Shown piece by piece: positions 24,331-34,771 of a stretch of 64,000 nt of DNA. Under the pieces are notes generated by a model. The model did not search any database and had not been told where the DNA came from. It worked only from the letters and a program-made list of their open reading frames with translations. The stretch is from Earliella scabrosa. Its lineage: Eukaryota; Basidiomycota; Agaricomycetes; Polyporales; Polyporaceae. The stretch lies in NCBI GenBank assembly GCA_022605405.1, contig JABYQQ010000003.1:1674001-1738000 (forward strand). The letters run 5' to 3'. Positions within the stretch are counted from its first letter, which is position 1, and each line of letters opens with the position of its first letter. Both the position numbers and the translations under genes were made by a program.

Positions 24331-25430
24331 CAAGTTGCAGCAGTGGATATGGTCAAGATCAACACGAGAATATATAGAAAAAGGCGCCCGCATCTGTGGG
24401 TGTTCCAGCATCTAAATACTGATTGTTAGAGGATCACGTGAATGCTGGACAGATAACAATTTAACTATAAACACCTCACATTTTCAATTTTAATACACAA
24501 CAAAATGTGTGATGAGGATTTGAAATATTCGATTACGAGTTACTCTGGAATTTGTTGACTATCAAACAGATATATGGCTATGAATCCCCAAATATTGTAC
24601 ATGGGCACTGATATATGATAGAGCACATCAGAACATGCTAACAACGACTGGTAATCAGATCATATTAGGGTCAATTGTAAATTCAAAAATCAAGTGAATG
24701 CACAGAGGCCTTGCCACCATACTTGCAGCCACCTGACCTCTTCCTAGAACCCATCCACCTTCAAGTTCTTGGATGCACAAGACAAATGATGTGTATTTAT
24801 CTCAGAATATTAGAGAACAGAGGGTCTGCCAAACAAAGTGAATACATAATGGCCTTCAGGCTCCTGCAGGTGTACATATGCTAGTACTAGATGGTAGCGA
24901 TATACTTTGTATGACCACCGCAGTGAGTTTTTAAATGATGGATGGCAGCAGGAGCATTAAAGCTAACACTGTGTAAATCTGGTTCAAATGTATATAACAT
25001 GTCAGACAACACTGACATACCTTATGTACAAGAGGCACTTGTATCCATATTGAAGCACTTCTAACCGTGGGAGCATGTCCACAGCAAATAAGAAGTTGTG
25101 CTGCACTGAAGGTAGAATGCTGAGAGTTTATATATGTGCCTGTATTCTGGAGCTTAGATAGAGTGTCTGAGAAAGATGTCTCGTCTCGCACAGCAGTCGC
25201 TTGACGGTGGAGAGGTCTATGTACATGAAGATGCTATAACGCGCAACTTTGGGTTGCACTATGACACACAGACCTAGATGGACCAGGCTCACACATCTGG
25301 TGTTGAGAGCATATCGTGTATCTGTGTGAGATGCCATTCAGTGGGTTCTGACCATCTCTCTGAACATCCTTGCTAGCTGGACCCACTAACATACCAGCAT
25401 AACATGGAGGGACTTCAGTTCTGAGGTACA
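24331..25430. other. AT-rich, no confident gene
   Basis: Minus-strand frames 24931-25191 and 25234-25485 overlap partly and could be exons, but I found no consistent splicing. Otherwise nothing was recognised. Confidence 0.3.
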
Positions 25431-25943
25431 TACTTTGTCGTGTGTTAGACGAGCCGAACATGGTACCAGTACAAAGTACCCGCAAGCGCCTGTATCCCAG
25501 GTAGTAAGCGCTTGTACTACACCAGCCACAAGCGCCCGCGTGACCTATGGGGGCTCAGGTGTCTCTATTTTCGTCCTCCAAGCTGTCCGATACCCAGACG
25601 CCGTCTTCTGTCATTCTACTATTCGAAGCTACCGTGCAGCTACAATCGCTGTAACAGAGGCTCATACCGCCCTCTGCTACTCCACCGACTCGCTCGGGCT
25701 CGTCAATTATTGTGCACGTTCTTGCCACCCGAGTGCGTCAGCTCGGACCGCAGCAAGGTTTGTACCGTGACCCGTCTCTCTTACGACGTACCACTTGGGA
25801 TTGGTCATCCACTGGACACTCGGAGCGCAGCCTGCTACCTACTCGACTCGGATGCGACGCGGTAGCATGTTCACAGTGAGTCGGACTGCAAGGCTCGCCA
25901 GCGCCGTCCGAGTCGCCGCCGCCCTGCAGCGGCAAAGCACACT

Positions 25944-26180
25944 TCGTACCGACTCTCCTACATACTACCGCGCGCTTACACTCGCAGGAACAGAGGTTCG
26001 TACCGCAGACTCTCCGATCGAGCCGACGCGGTAGCATCTTCCACGCTTGCCGCAAAGCTCGTACCATCCGCAAGTTCGTACCAACTCTCCTACATACTAC
26101 CGCGCGCTTACACTCGCAGGAACAGAGGTTCGTACCGCAGACTCTCCGATCGAGCCGACGCGGTAGCATCTTCCACGCTT
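25944..26180. repeat. Tandem duplication, 132-bp period
   Basis: About 105 bases running from TTCGTACC through CTACATACTACCGCGCGC to CATCTTCCACGCTT occur at 25944-26048 and again, nearly identically, at 26076-26180. A third, more distant copy of the CGACGCGGTAGCAT end is at about 25856. The period is divisible by three, so open frames cross it, but no motif argues that it is coding. Confidence 0.8.
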
Positions 26181-27455
26181 ACCTCGTACCGTGTGCAAGT
26201 TCGTACCGTCGGATCTCTGAGGCTCTACCGCGTGGTGCCTCACCTTGCAATGACGTCTTCAGCAAACTCTCACTCCACTGCTCAGGCGTGCGTGTTCGGT
26301 GCCCACTGGCAGTAGGCACGCTATGCCAACTCTGTTCGTCGCACAACCACTCCCGTGGCAAGTTTTGGTCCTCCCTAAAGGCCCGCTACTGCAGTTCTCT
26401 TGTGTCCCGATAGCACACCCCGATGGGTCTCCCGTTGTACTCACTCCGTGGCGCCGCCCACCCTGCGCTCGCCGACTCGGAGAGCAGCCCGCCTACACCT
26501 ACGCCATTCCCTCCTGCGGCCCCTCATCGCCCGATGCTGACAGGAGAGGCGGCTGAACAGCTTTGGGCCTCAACTCGCATTCAGAGTCGTTATGCTCTCC
26601 CCGGACAGCACACGGTCACCACTCCGGTTGGATTCATGGTGACCACCTTGCCTCAGTATCTGTGCGTCCGCCGATGTAAGACTGACTATGTTTGCATGTC
26701 CGACAGTCCCGTAGCATCGTTGCAGATGCCACCAGGAGGGCAGTGGCTCAACGACCGCTCGCCGCCAATTCTCCTCAGTCCAGCTCCATTCGAGGCCAGC
26801 CCGGTACTCCTTACGTGAGTCCCGTAGTACGACTGCCTAATGCACTGGCAGTTCCGCCTCGTAGGGTCTTATTGATGGCCCACTCCGCTAGGAACACAAC
26901 GTGCATGTGCTCTCCACTGAGAGCCCACTTGAAGAAATAGACTAGGTCTCGGGAGCTCTCACTAGAGCAATAGTTACGCCGGCTTCAACGTCGGTCTTTC
27001 TGTTCGTAGCCTTGGCATGCATTTGAATCCAGTGTTGGGCGATCTCAGGTATATATTCAACGGATCTGTCCATCGACTGTACTGCGATAAGTAGTCGAAC
27101 TCGTGTAGAATCACGCTAGGCGGACACTGATGAATGTCGGAAGTCGCGGGAAGCGATTTTTTCCGTAGGAAATGGTGTGGTATGCCGGTGGCCACAATAG
27201 GTACAGCGAGGCGACATTCGCACGGACATACGCACGACTAGGAAATAACATGCCGGCACAGAAATATGAAGACTATTCACACGGGATTAGGGGGCCATGA
27301 GTGCCTATCATACGAGCTATCAGCCGAGAACAGATGCCTCCAGAGGTGCCGAGTAGTTATATGTACTCGAGGCGAAGGGGATCCTTAGTACGCACCCCCA
27401 ACTTGAACACTGACTCCGATCGCCGCATACCCAAACCTACCGCTGCCCCCCTACA
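26181..27455. other. No gene recognised
   Basis: Several medium open frames overlap on both strands with no domain and no splice consistency. Scattered CGTACC and GGTAGCAT fragments relate it to the tandem duplication just upstream. Confidence 0.3.
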
Positions 27456-28571
27456 ATGCCCGGTGTTCGCCTCCCAGAGATCCTGCCTCTTGGTGCCGAA
27501 TTCCAGCCCCCCCAACACAGCGGCTTCGACGTTCTCAACTTGGACGATGTCACCGTAGCCCAGTTGCTCGCTCTCGCAACCCTCTCCCCCCTGGATTCCA
27601 CGCCCGAGGAAAATCTTCACCCCTTCGACCTGTCCACCGACGAGCCAGTGGTTGACTTCAAGGAGCTGCACGAGCGCCCCGTGCCAGATTTGTACCGGAT
27701 ACTGCCCACCCGAAGCAGGTTGAATGACCTAGAGCCAAACACCTATCGGTCGTTCCTGGACGACCGGTGGGGAGTTCCTGTGCCGACGCCATTGTGGATC
27801 ATAGAATATTGGTTAGCTCAGAGGGGAGCTGGGGAGCTGCGAGAGACATGCGAGGAGGCCGAACAGTGGTTGAGGGATAGACAAGAGCGGGAAGGGACGC
27901 GTAGCGCGCTGGGGATCGCGGCCACCGAGGCTCTGCAGTCGTTCTCCAGGATTCCGTGCGTAGGCGGCGACCTCGGCAACGGACGAGCGAACGGCCACGA
28001 CGTCATCTCCCTCTTCGGCCAGGGTTTCATCCTCGGCAGCGTGGTGGACGCCATGGTAGACTCAATCAACATCCGTCTCACGAGTCAGCCTGGGCTTGAA
28101 AGGCGGTTCGCCGTCCACGGCACTGAGGCGTGGACGTGCATTCATCAATGGCGCCAGTCACGCCCCAGTGCAGGTTCGCTTCAGGAGACCACCAACAAAG
28201 TGCTCCGCCGATTGAAGGACGATGGAGGAGACCTGGAGATGATGTTCCTGATATGGTTGACCCACAACCCAGGCCGTTGGGTGGTGTTCGGGCTGGACGT
28301 GAAGAAGGCGGAGATAAGGTATGGAGACTGTCGCGGCGGCCCTCCTGTCCACGACGAGCTTCTGGACGTGATTGCATGGCTTGAGGATGGAGGGCTGGGG
28401 GTATGGACGCTCGGACCGAAGTTGGCGTGCTGGGGTCCAGACGACGGCTGCGCGGGCGGGGTTGCGGCGGTGAACGCGATCAACCACTACGTGTTCGGGG
28501 ACGCGCTGGCTTCCTCGGAGACGGTAGATCTAATCACCATTGAAGAGTACTTGCGTATCGTGCGTCTCTGA
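27456..28571 (+). CDS. Ulp1/C48-like cysteine protease homologue
   Basis: A single-exon frame of 371 codons. The last third carries the Ulp1-type core. His270 is in LTHNPGRW, followed by the strand VVFGLDVKKAEIRYGDC with Asp291. Cys332 is in DDGCAGGVAAVNAINHYVFG. In SUMO proteases the triad is His-Asp-Cys, with a Gln six residues before the Cys. Here that position is Trp326, so the oxyanion residue appears substituted and activity is doubtful. Ulp1-like genes are abundant in Agaricomycetes, often inside or near transposons, and this one lies in a repeat-rich area. The N-terminal half is unrecognised and Leu/Glu-rich. The ATG at 27456 is the first of a well-coding frame; an upstream exon is possible. 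Confidence 0.62.
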   Translation: MPGVRLPEILPLGAEFQPPQHSGFDVLNLDDVTVAQLLALATLSPLDSTPEENLHPFDLSTDEPVVDFKELHERPVPDLYRILPTRSRLNDLEPNTYRSFLDDRWGVPVPTPLWIIEYWLAQRGAGELRETCEEAEQWLRDRQEREGTRSALGIAATEALQSFSRIPCVGGDLGNGRANGHDVISLFGQGFILGSVVDAMVDSINIRLTSQPGLERRFAVHGTEAWTCIHQWRQSRPSAGSLQETTNKVLRRLKDDGGDLEMMFLIWLTHNPGRWVVFGLDVKKAEIRYGDCRGGPPVHDELLDVIAWLEDGGLGVWTLGPKLACWGPDDGCAGGVAAVNAINHYVFGDALASSETVDLITIEEYLRIVRL

Positions 28572-29312
28572 AGGTATGTGCCATGTGCTGTTCTGAGCCA
28601 TGATGGGTGATGACCTGACCTGACGAACCATAGGAGTCGGACATGGGCAATATCACCAACTATAAGTGTTCGCGGTCAAACGAGATACAGGAGGGATAGT
28701 CGCACAGACAATACGCACGGAAATACGACCTACGTGATGTGTTTGAACGCGCCGGGGCGATTGAGACTCGCTGGAGTGTGTGGGATCGCGACCGTCCTGG
28801 CGGGAGGCCCCGGCCTCCAACTGTGGTTTATATCAATTATCATGGAATGTCGAAAAACGCGTGAAAGATGGACGAAACGGCGACGGACATATGGCGATAG
28901 CTAAATGCAAAGTAGGGCTCGCTCGGGACCAGCCCGCACGGCCGCGCGCAGCAGACAGGGCGCGCCAATGGCCTTGCGCGTCCGCACCTACATCTTCAAT
29001 CCCCACCCACTCTTCCCTGTTCTGTACGGTCTCTCTCGAGCCCCCATTGTCTTCGCTCGCATCAAGATGCCCTCGAGTTGGTTGGTCTAGTCTTCTTGTA
29101 GGCGTCGCTCCCTCTGGTACGCACTCCGCTCGCTCTCGCTAGTCTCTCTTTGCTAGTCTCTCTTTCCGTTGTCCCTCGCGCCATCCGCCTTTGCACACAT
29201 TCCGGCACCGCACAGGATCCCACAGGGGCAGGCGAGGAGGTTTTGAGAAGGATATTACCAAATGCTCGTAAGTCCCTACTGCTGCTCTCAACCGCTCGCG
29301 CGACATCTTCAA
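28572..29312. other. Intergenic, nothing recognised
   Basis: Short frames on both strands without motifs or splice support. There are CTCTCTTTGCTAGTCT direct repeats near 29135-29165. Confidence 0.35.
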
Positions 29313-29432
29313 TAGGATGCTCCATTCTAATTGGGCGGATGCAACCGTACTGCGTAGCTCCGTAGCAGGTCGTAGGATGCTCCATTCTAATTGGGCGGAT
29401 GCAACCGTACTGCGTAGCTCCGTAGCAGGTCG
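29313..29432. repeat. Exact 60-bp tandem duplication
   Basis: A 60-base unit beginning TAGGATGCTCCATTCTAATT and ending GTAGCAGGTCG occurs twice head to tail (29313-29372 and 29373-29432) with no mismatch that I can see. The identity suggests a recent event. It lies outside any gene I can model. Confidence 0.85.
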
Positions 29433-30043
29433 AGAGCGACGTCAATTCCCGGTCAGTGCTCTGTTTTCATCGTGATCGTCGATGTGTTCTCTCATACCCT
29501 TTACAGCATCCGGCTGTCCTCCAGCAAGGCTCTCGACTTGAGTGGTGATAGTTGTCGGTAAGTATACGCTCGCCGAGACATGGTCTCGCTATCCCTGCAT
29601 CTCATGCGACTTATCCTAGGGTTGCTACGGGCAGTTATGGGCATAGGCGCATCCCGCTAGTACTAGTCATCAATGGGGTGTGGCGTATACAGTGGTGGGC
29701 TGGAAAGGGTCGAGCTTCCATGTACCCTTCGCACTCACCCGCCATTTATGACAGTATATCTCAATCGCAGTGTGGCTAATGGGTCCTCCCCGTCATTTTC
29801 CTGTCGTAGCCAGGGGTGTAGCCGCCCGAGGATAGGTAGTGCCAAGTCACATCCAGTACACGACGTTCGGTATTGACACCCAAACCCCCATGCTTCCAGT
29901 ACCACGACCTTCGCCATTGACCGAACACCCCAACCCAGGTCGACATCTGGAAGTCAGGAAAGACATGAATAGAAGTGTGATAGCGCATCGTTCCGTGGCA
30001 TGTCAAGCCGAGCGCGTCTCGATCTCGTGGACATCCACGTTCT
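29433..30043. other. No confident gene
   Basis: A minus-strand frame (30069-29776) containing FQMSTWVGVFGQWRRSWYW could be a further exon of the gene at 30044-31359 if its last intron is placed differently. I could not decide. Nothing else was seen. Confidence 0.25.
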
Positions 30044-31359
30044 TCACGAAACACGGGCAGTACATCCATTCGGCTGGTGGGCGTGGTTCGCGGCCGTGTA
30101 GTCCGGTATGTCCCTAAAGACTTCGGGCTGCACGAGGATATGGTGAGTGAATATTGGCTCGCCTGTACGGAGAACGGCGATCACTCACAGGCAAAATCTC
30201 GCTGGCGCGTTGGGTCAGCCGGAGGACACGATCTATGTACTCTAGTTCATGGTCTGTTGTCAGCTCCAGCGCGATCGCGCTGACTTGGCTCCACTCCCTC
30301 GTCAGCGACTCGGCCCCTTGTGCATCGGTCTCCGTAGCGAAGTATCGAAAGATGGCGTGAAGTGCACCCATGGCTCGCCGAATGCGAGATGGCAGGCTGG
30401 CGCCGTCGATTCCCATCGGCAGCTGAAACCGCCACCTGCGGGTCTCGTGGATGGAAGTAGGGAAGGGGATCTATGACGAAACGGTGAAATAGCAGCGCAT
30501 GAAGGGGGGCAGTAGCACCTACCAAAATATTCGAGGTGTGACGACTTTCAACGCTGACGGGATATGGAAGGGTGACACGGATCACGACATTTGCCAGAGA
30601 CGGCGAGTCCGTGCCATCCGCCGCATTGAACACGAGTTGCATGGTGCTCGGGTCCTCATCCTCCTCGACGTCCCCCCTCCATCGGGCCGTCGACGAGGAG
30701 ATGTCTGGGGGTGGCTCGTCCCAACCGCCGCTGGACGGCTCACCCCAACCTCCCCCCCTGACAGGTCCCCACTCGCTCGCCGTCGCCCCCCAATCCTCTG
30801 ACCCAACCGGCTCTCCCCAACGTCCATTGCTTATTGTCGACGCGTTGCCGTTTCCCATCGTCTCTCCAGCAAAATCCAGGTTGTCCGCGGCTGATGGAAG
30901 ACCGTCCTCCAATGGTCGTGCGGAAGGAGGCTCTCCCCAAGGTACACTCAATATGCGAGCCCATTCAGCAGGTGTGGTCGGCCAACCGCCACCCACGCGG
31001 GCAGAGTGCCATTCGTTCGAATGGCTCTGCAAGTCTGACGGTCCACGCTGCCCTCCGGCGGACGCAAACAGAGGCAGCGCTCCCATGCCATCTAGCCCCG
31101 CAGAGGCTCGCGACCCTCCGGCGTCGCCCCGAGCTTCCTGTATTCCCTCCACCATCTGTTGCGCTTCCGAGTCCGCGACTGTCTCCCTCGATGCGTCGTT
31201 ATCGTCGCTCGAGATCGCTCGGATCGAGTCCGCTCCAATCCGCTGGCCTAGTTCGGTATCGTCCGCGGAAGGTGGTCCATTGCGTGCCTGGCGAGTAGCA
31301 AGGGATGTCGCTTGCATTCGCTCTAACCTGCTGGGCTGACGATCTGTCTGCGAGGGCAT
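30044..31359 (-). CDS. Uncharacterised Gly/Trp-rich protein
   Basis: Three exons (31359-30523, 30470-30189, 30127-30044) fit in phase with introns GTAGGT...TAG (52 bp) and GTGAGT...CAG (61 bp), for about 400 residues. The first 250 residues are disordered in composition. They include a cluster of Trp-Gly segments (WGEPVGSEDWGATASEWGPV, then GGGWGEP and GGWDEP). A compact part follows: VVIRVTLPYPVSVE, a Trp/Arg strand, and a helical block RRAMGALHAIFRYFATET to EYIDRVLRLTQRASEIL. I do not recognise it. GW-type repeats bind Argonaute in other systems, but the spacing here is irregular and I make no functional claim. The last exon is the least certain. Confidence 0.5.
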
Positions 31360-31746
31360 CGTAGTCGGGCGGAGTGTGTGGTCGTCGACGTCGACGATGA
31401 TAGCGTCAAGAGCTAGGGTGATCTGGATGACGGGCGGTCGCAGGCTACCTCACAAAGTATGTATGCATAATGCAAGTGCTTTTCACACCCCGCCTGCGCC
31501 CAGCCTCAGTCATTTCCAGATTAATTTTCTCCTCCCATACTAGTCATCCTGGACAGCAATTTTGCGTCTAGGTTGATGCCGAGAGACCACTCTTGTCCAT
31601 CGCACCATATCCACTAGAGTGGCCCTCATGGGGATTGCGTGTCATCGTACTAATACCTACTGACCGGTTCCAGTCGCAGGATCACCGGCGCGTGTACAAT
31701 CCCATGTCTCGCGCAACAACCGCAAATCGATATCATTTAGGTAACT
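31360..31746. other. Intergenic, nothing recognised
   Basis: A gap between two minus-strand genes, holding the likely promoter of the gene starting at 31359. No distinct motif is visible. Confidence 0.35.
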
Positions 31747-32624
31747 TCACAACACAATCGGTGCCTCCCATGAAGTCCCAGCCTCGGCGATGTGTTCCGT
31801 AGTGTCGGCCGATGACATCTCCTCCACGCTCTTACTCTCCCTTCGCCCTGCTGCTGTCGGCATAGTCTTCGCCACCGTTCGCGACTTCTTCAGCTGTCGA
31901 GCATGATGGAGGTCAAAACATACTCGTGCGCAACGCTCTGTACCCGCACACACCTTCGCCGCCAGACCTAGTGAACGGTTAATGGTCTTCATACCCTCTC
32001 TCTTGCGTGAGCGCCGCCGAGCCGTTCCCGGCTGGCTCGCCAAGGTAGACGCATTGGAAGTACGATGTACTGTCACATCCCAATTGTCTATCCATGGCGT
32101 TCGTTGCGAGCCGACGCGGTCGTGCGGAAGATACCAATGCGTCACCCAGCGGAAGCGTTTCGGCCACCCATCGAACGGGGTACCTGAGTGAGAGCACTAG
32201 ACACTCGGTCGGTCGTCATCTGGATTATGGATTCAAACGAAGCACTCACCTCAATATATTTGCATCCCTCCATTAGGTGACCCGATCGATCACATCTTCT
32301 CGACACCACGCCCAGGCCGCACAGGGGGCATTCATAAGCAGACTGAGACTCAGCGGTGTACAGACGTCCATTAGGACCTGTCTTCGGTTCGTCATTGCCC
32401 ATGGTCCTCTGGAGGTGGCTTGCGGAGCAGATCGCAGAGGGTGTTGGGCGGTGGGAGTCGGAGCCTTGCATGTTGCCCCATTGAGCATACTTGACTGAAA
32501 CGGTGACACGGACTTCTCGAGGTGGGCTCTGGGTGTCCAGATGTCTCCATGTCATGATTCCTCGAGCAACAAAATACCGTGCAGCCAAGTTCCCAACCTG
32601 CTCCGACAGCTTGTGGAGGTCCAA
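31747..32624 (-). CDS. Uncharacterised protein with possible GRF-like zinc finger
   Basis: Two exons (32624-32250 and 32196-31747) join in phase across a 53-bp GTGAGT...TAG intron to about 274 residues. The zinc-binding candidate spans the junction: ECPLCGLGVVSRRCDRSG, GCKYIEC, then FDGWPKRFRW. Paired Cys, a small conserved middle and a closing aromatic Trp resemble the GRF-type finger, which binds single-stranded nucleic acid in known proteins. The match is loose. The C-terminal ~110 residues are strongly basic (RRRSRKREGMKTINRS, LKKSRTVAKT), suiting a nucleic-acid binder. A gene with a similar Cys pattern lies at 40617-42147. The ATG at 32624 opens the longest coding frame; an internal start is possible. 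Confidence 0.45.
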
Positions 32625-32667
32625 AGGGCCCGAGATGCTTGGCGCGCACTGGCAGCACCGCCGACGC

Positions 32668-32905
32668 CCCGCAAGATGCTACCAGTACACTCCACCGTGC
32701 CTTCCGCAGAGCGTTCCGGGGTATAGGACAGTCACGCGCGGCATTGCGGCAGTGCCGAAAGATGCTACCACTACTGACTGTGCCTTCCGCCGTATCTAAC
32801 CTCTCTTACCATCGGAACACGGTGCACATGGGGCCAATCGTGCGCAGCCTTCCCGAGGTTCCGAAAGATGCTACCATTGATGTGTCTGCCGCAGAGCGCG
32901 GGGCC
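32668..32905. repeat. Three degenerate repeats with AAGATGCTACCA core
   Basis: CGCAAGATGCTACCAGTACA, CGAAAGATGCTACCACTACT and CGAAAGATGCTACCATTGAT begin near 32671, 32757 and 32864. Each is followed by a related GTGCCTTCCGC-like tail. The same core occurs inverted (GGTAGCATCTT) in the duplication at 25944-26180 and with one change near 42397. They look like decayed members of one dispersed repeat. Confidence 0.5.
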
Positions 32906-33596
32906 GCATGTGCAGAAGTATATTCATCCGAGCGCGAGGCCCACCGTCCTTTAGACTGGCTTCCTTCCTCTCCCCGTCAGAGGCTTCTTGATGCGTACGA
33001 CCCGTTTCCTGGTTGTTCTGCTGCAGGCCATGTTCTACTTACGTCGTCGGTCCTTTTGACTCTTCCCCGAGTGCATCGTGAGATGCTCCCGGCTTGTGCG
33101 CGATGGTGGTAACCTTCGTGGCAGCTGGTGCTCGGCGGTTGCATTCTCCCTACCGTGAGGTACTGGTGTCTCGTCTGCACTGGAGTTATCCTTTGCAGCG
33201 AAGCACGTTATTCTATTAAACACTTGTGGTACTTCGATGTTCAATATATCACATCCTCAGCACACCGGTCTTCGGCCGCGATGGTGGGGTTTCCATAAGT
33301 ATTGCTCTGGCACGTCGGCGGCTTCGTTGCGAGCATCACTCAAGATTCTTGATGTTGTCCTGCAGCCTGGCGCTCCACGCGCACCGTGGCGCGTACCACA
33401 GGTTCGGGAAGATCTCAGATCTCAGTCCTTAACGATCTCAGCCCGATCCAACATTATGTCACCCTCTCTCTCGTTCTGCGCGCCTGTCATTGTGCCTTCA
33501 ATCCCCTCCGCCAACCGACCCCCGCGATTCGTTGCGATAAATGCTTGCCAACCGTTGTGTCCGCATGTCCCCCTGCCCCCCAGCCTCTCTCTGCCT
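32906..33596. other. No gene recognised
   Basis: Open frames run into the start of the next gene, but the sequence before the ATG at 33597 has no coding signal I trust. Confidence 0.35.
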
Positions 33597-34771
33597 ATGA
33601 CCGCTTCTCCTGCCGCCATCGTATCAGGCGCTGCTGCCAGGCGTGCTCGCAACGGCCCCCTGCCTCCTACAGGGCCGTACTATGTTGTACTCGGAGGTCA
33701 TCAGCCCGGGATCTCCGGTCGTCGGTGAGTTAGATTCCGGTGTTCTGCATCTACGGTCAGGATTTAGCCCACTCTTCACAGACCGCCCGATACAGCCATG
33801 GGCAAGTACGACAAGCTGCTGCCCATTGTAGTCATCTGCGCCCATAAAGAAGACGCGGAGGCTATCGACTTGCTCAATGACGACATCTTCGATGTCGTCG
33901 AGTCAAGGGATGCTCATCTCCTGGCGTACCTTGCGCAAAACCGCCCCGTCACACTGTCCGATAACAAGATCTACGCTATACGGCATGCAGTGGAGACGCC
34001 AGAGAAGGGTATGACGGGTATCTGGGTAGGATTTCACTGGTGAGTCGCAGTTTGGTATCGAACATGTCTCGTGTGGACGTCCATTTCCAGGTTCGCATTC
34101 CTTGCGTGTTTGGACAAGGACAAGTGCACTTGGTGCAAGCCGAAGACACTTTCCGAAGCCCTCGTCTTCATGCTGTCAAAGACTGGCTACAATTTTCCCC
34201 TCCTCACCGACAAGCAACCTATTCCTCCCCCACCGGCTGCGAGCACTACAGCTTCCCCGCCGCGTGCTGAACGTGCTGCCCCCGCTCGATCAGCTCCTGC
34301 TACCCCTGTCCGACCTTCCCGGCCTCCTGCGGCAAGCTGCACTGCGCCACGCATCTCCGCACCGGCAAACGATGATGACGAGACCCTCAGTCTGCATAGT
34401 ATGTCTGTATCACCCCGTCTCATTTACATCTCACTCAACATTGTGATTTCCTAGCGCTTGCAGTCGGCCTGGACCTTCATGATAACATCCAGCCACTCGA
34501 GATCCAGCTCTTGCAGCAAATCATCCGTCCAATCCCTGGGATGGTCCCCTCCGACAACCGCCTCACCGACCTGCCAATCTCGTTTGGCGCTGAGGCCGAC
34601 GGGATGCTCAGGGCTAAGGGAGTTCGCCCCGAGGACCTCCTCAAGATTCTCCAAATGCGCGTCCGCGCCACAAATCACGAGGCATTCGCCTTGCACATGA
34701 ACCTCGTTCTGGGTTGGCAAGGCTGGGATGCCCTTTCTCTGTGGAAGGCCATGAAGTTTCCGTCTCTGTAA
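33597..34771 (+). CDS. Uncharacterised four-exon protein, RNase H1 N-domain-like start
   Basis: Four exons (33597-33724, 33782-34039, 34091-34398, 34455-34771) join in phase to 336 residues; introns are 51-57 bp with GTGAGT/GTATGT donors. The N-terminal GPYYVVLGGHQPGI, followed later by HKEDAEAI, resembles the small domain found at the N-terminus of RNase H1 and in many fungal proteins, which binds RNA-DNA hybrid in RNase H1. The later sequence does not follow that family closely. The middle has KDKCTWCKPKTLSEALVFML. A Pro/Ala-rich linker follows, then an all-helical C-terminal block (LEIQLLQQIIRPIPG and LVLGWQGWDALSLWKAM). The gene looks complete. Confidence 0.6.

Larger units (their letters stand above)
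19980..25430. other. AT-rich compositional block
   Basis: By eye the sequence becomes distinctly AT-rich and poor in CG at about 19980 and returns to the GC-rich regional style at about 25430. The block contains one long multi-exon minus-strand gene, the hAT-type element at 21273-21989, and small minus-strand frames at 24931-25485. I did not find inverted or direct repeats at the block edges, so I cannot call it a single element. Confidence 0.5.

Noticed and set aside
19980..25430. AT-rich block as one large transposon
   Set aside because: No terminal repeats, target duplication or transposase domain could be found at or inside its edges.
25738..26169. Minus-strand frame with a repeated 44-residue segment
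   Set aside because: The repeat comes from the 132-bp DNA duplication. The sequence is Arg/Cys-rich and has no coding evidence.
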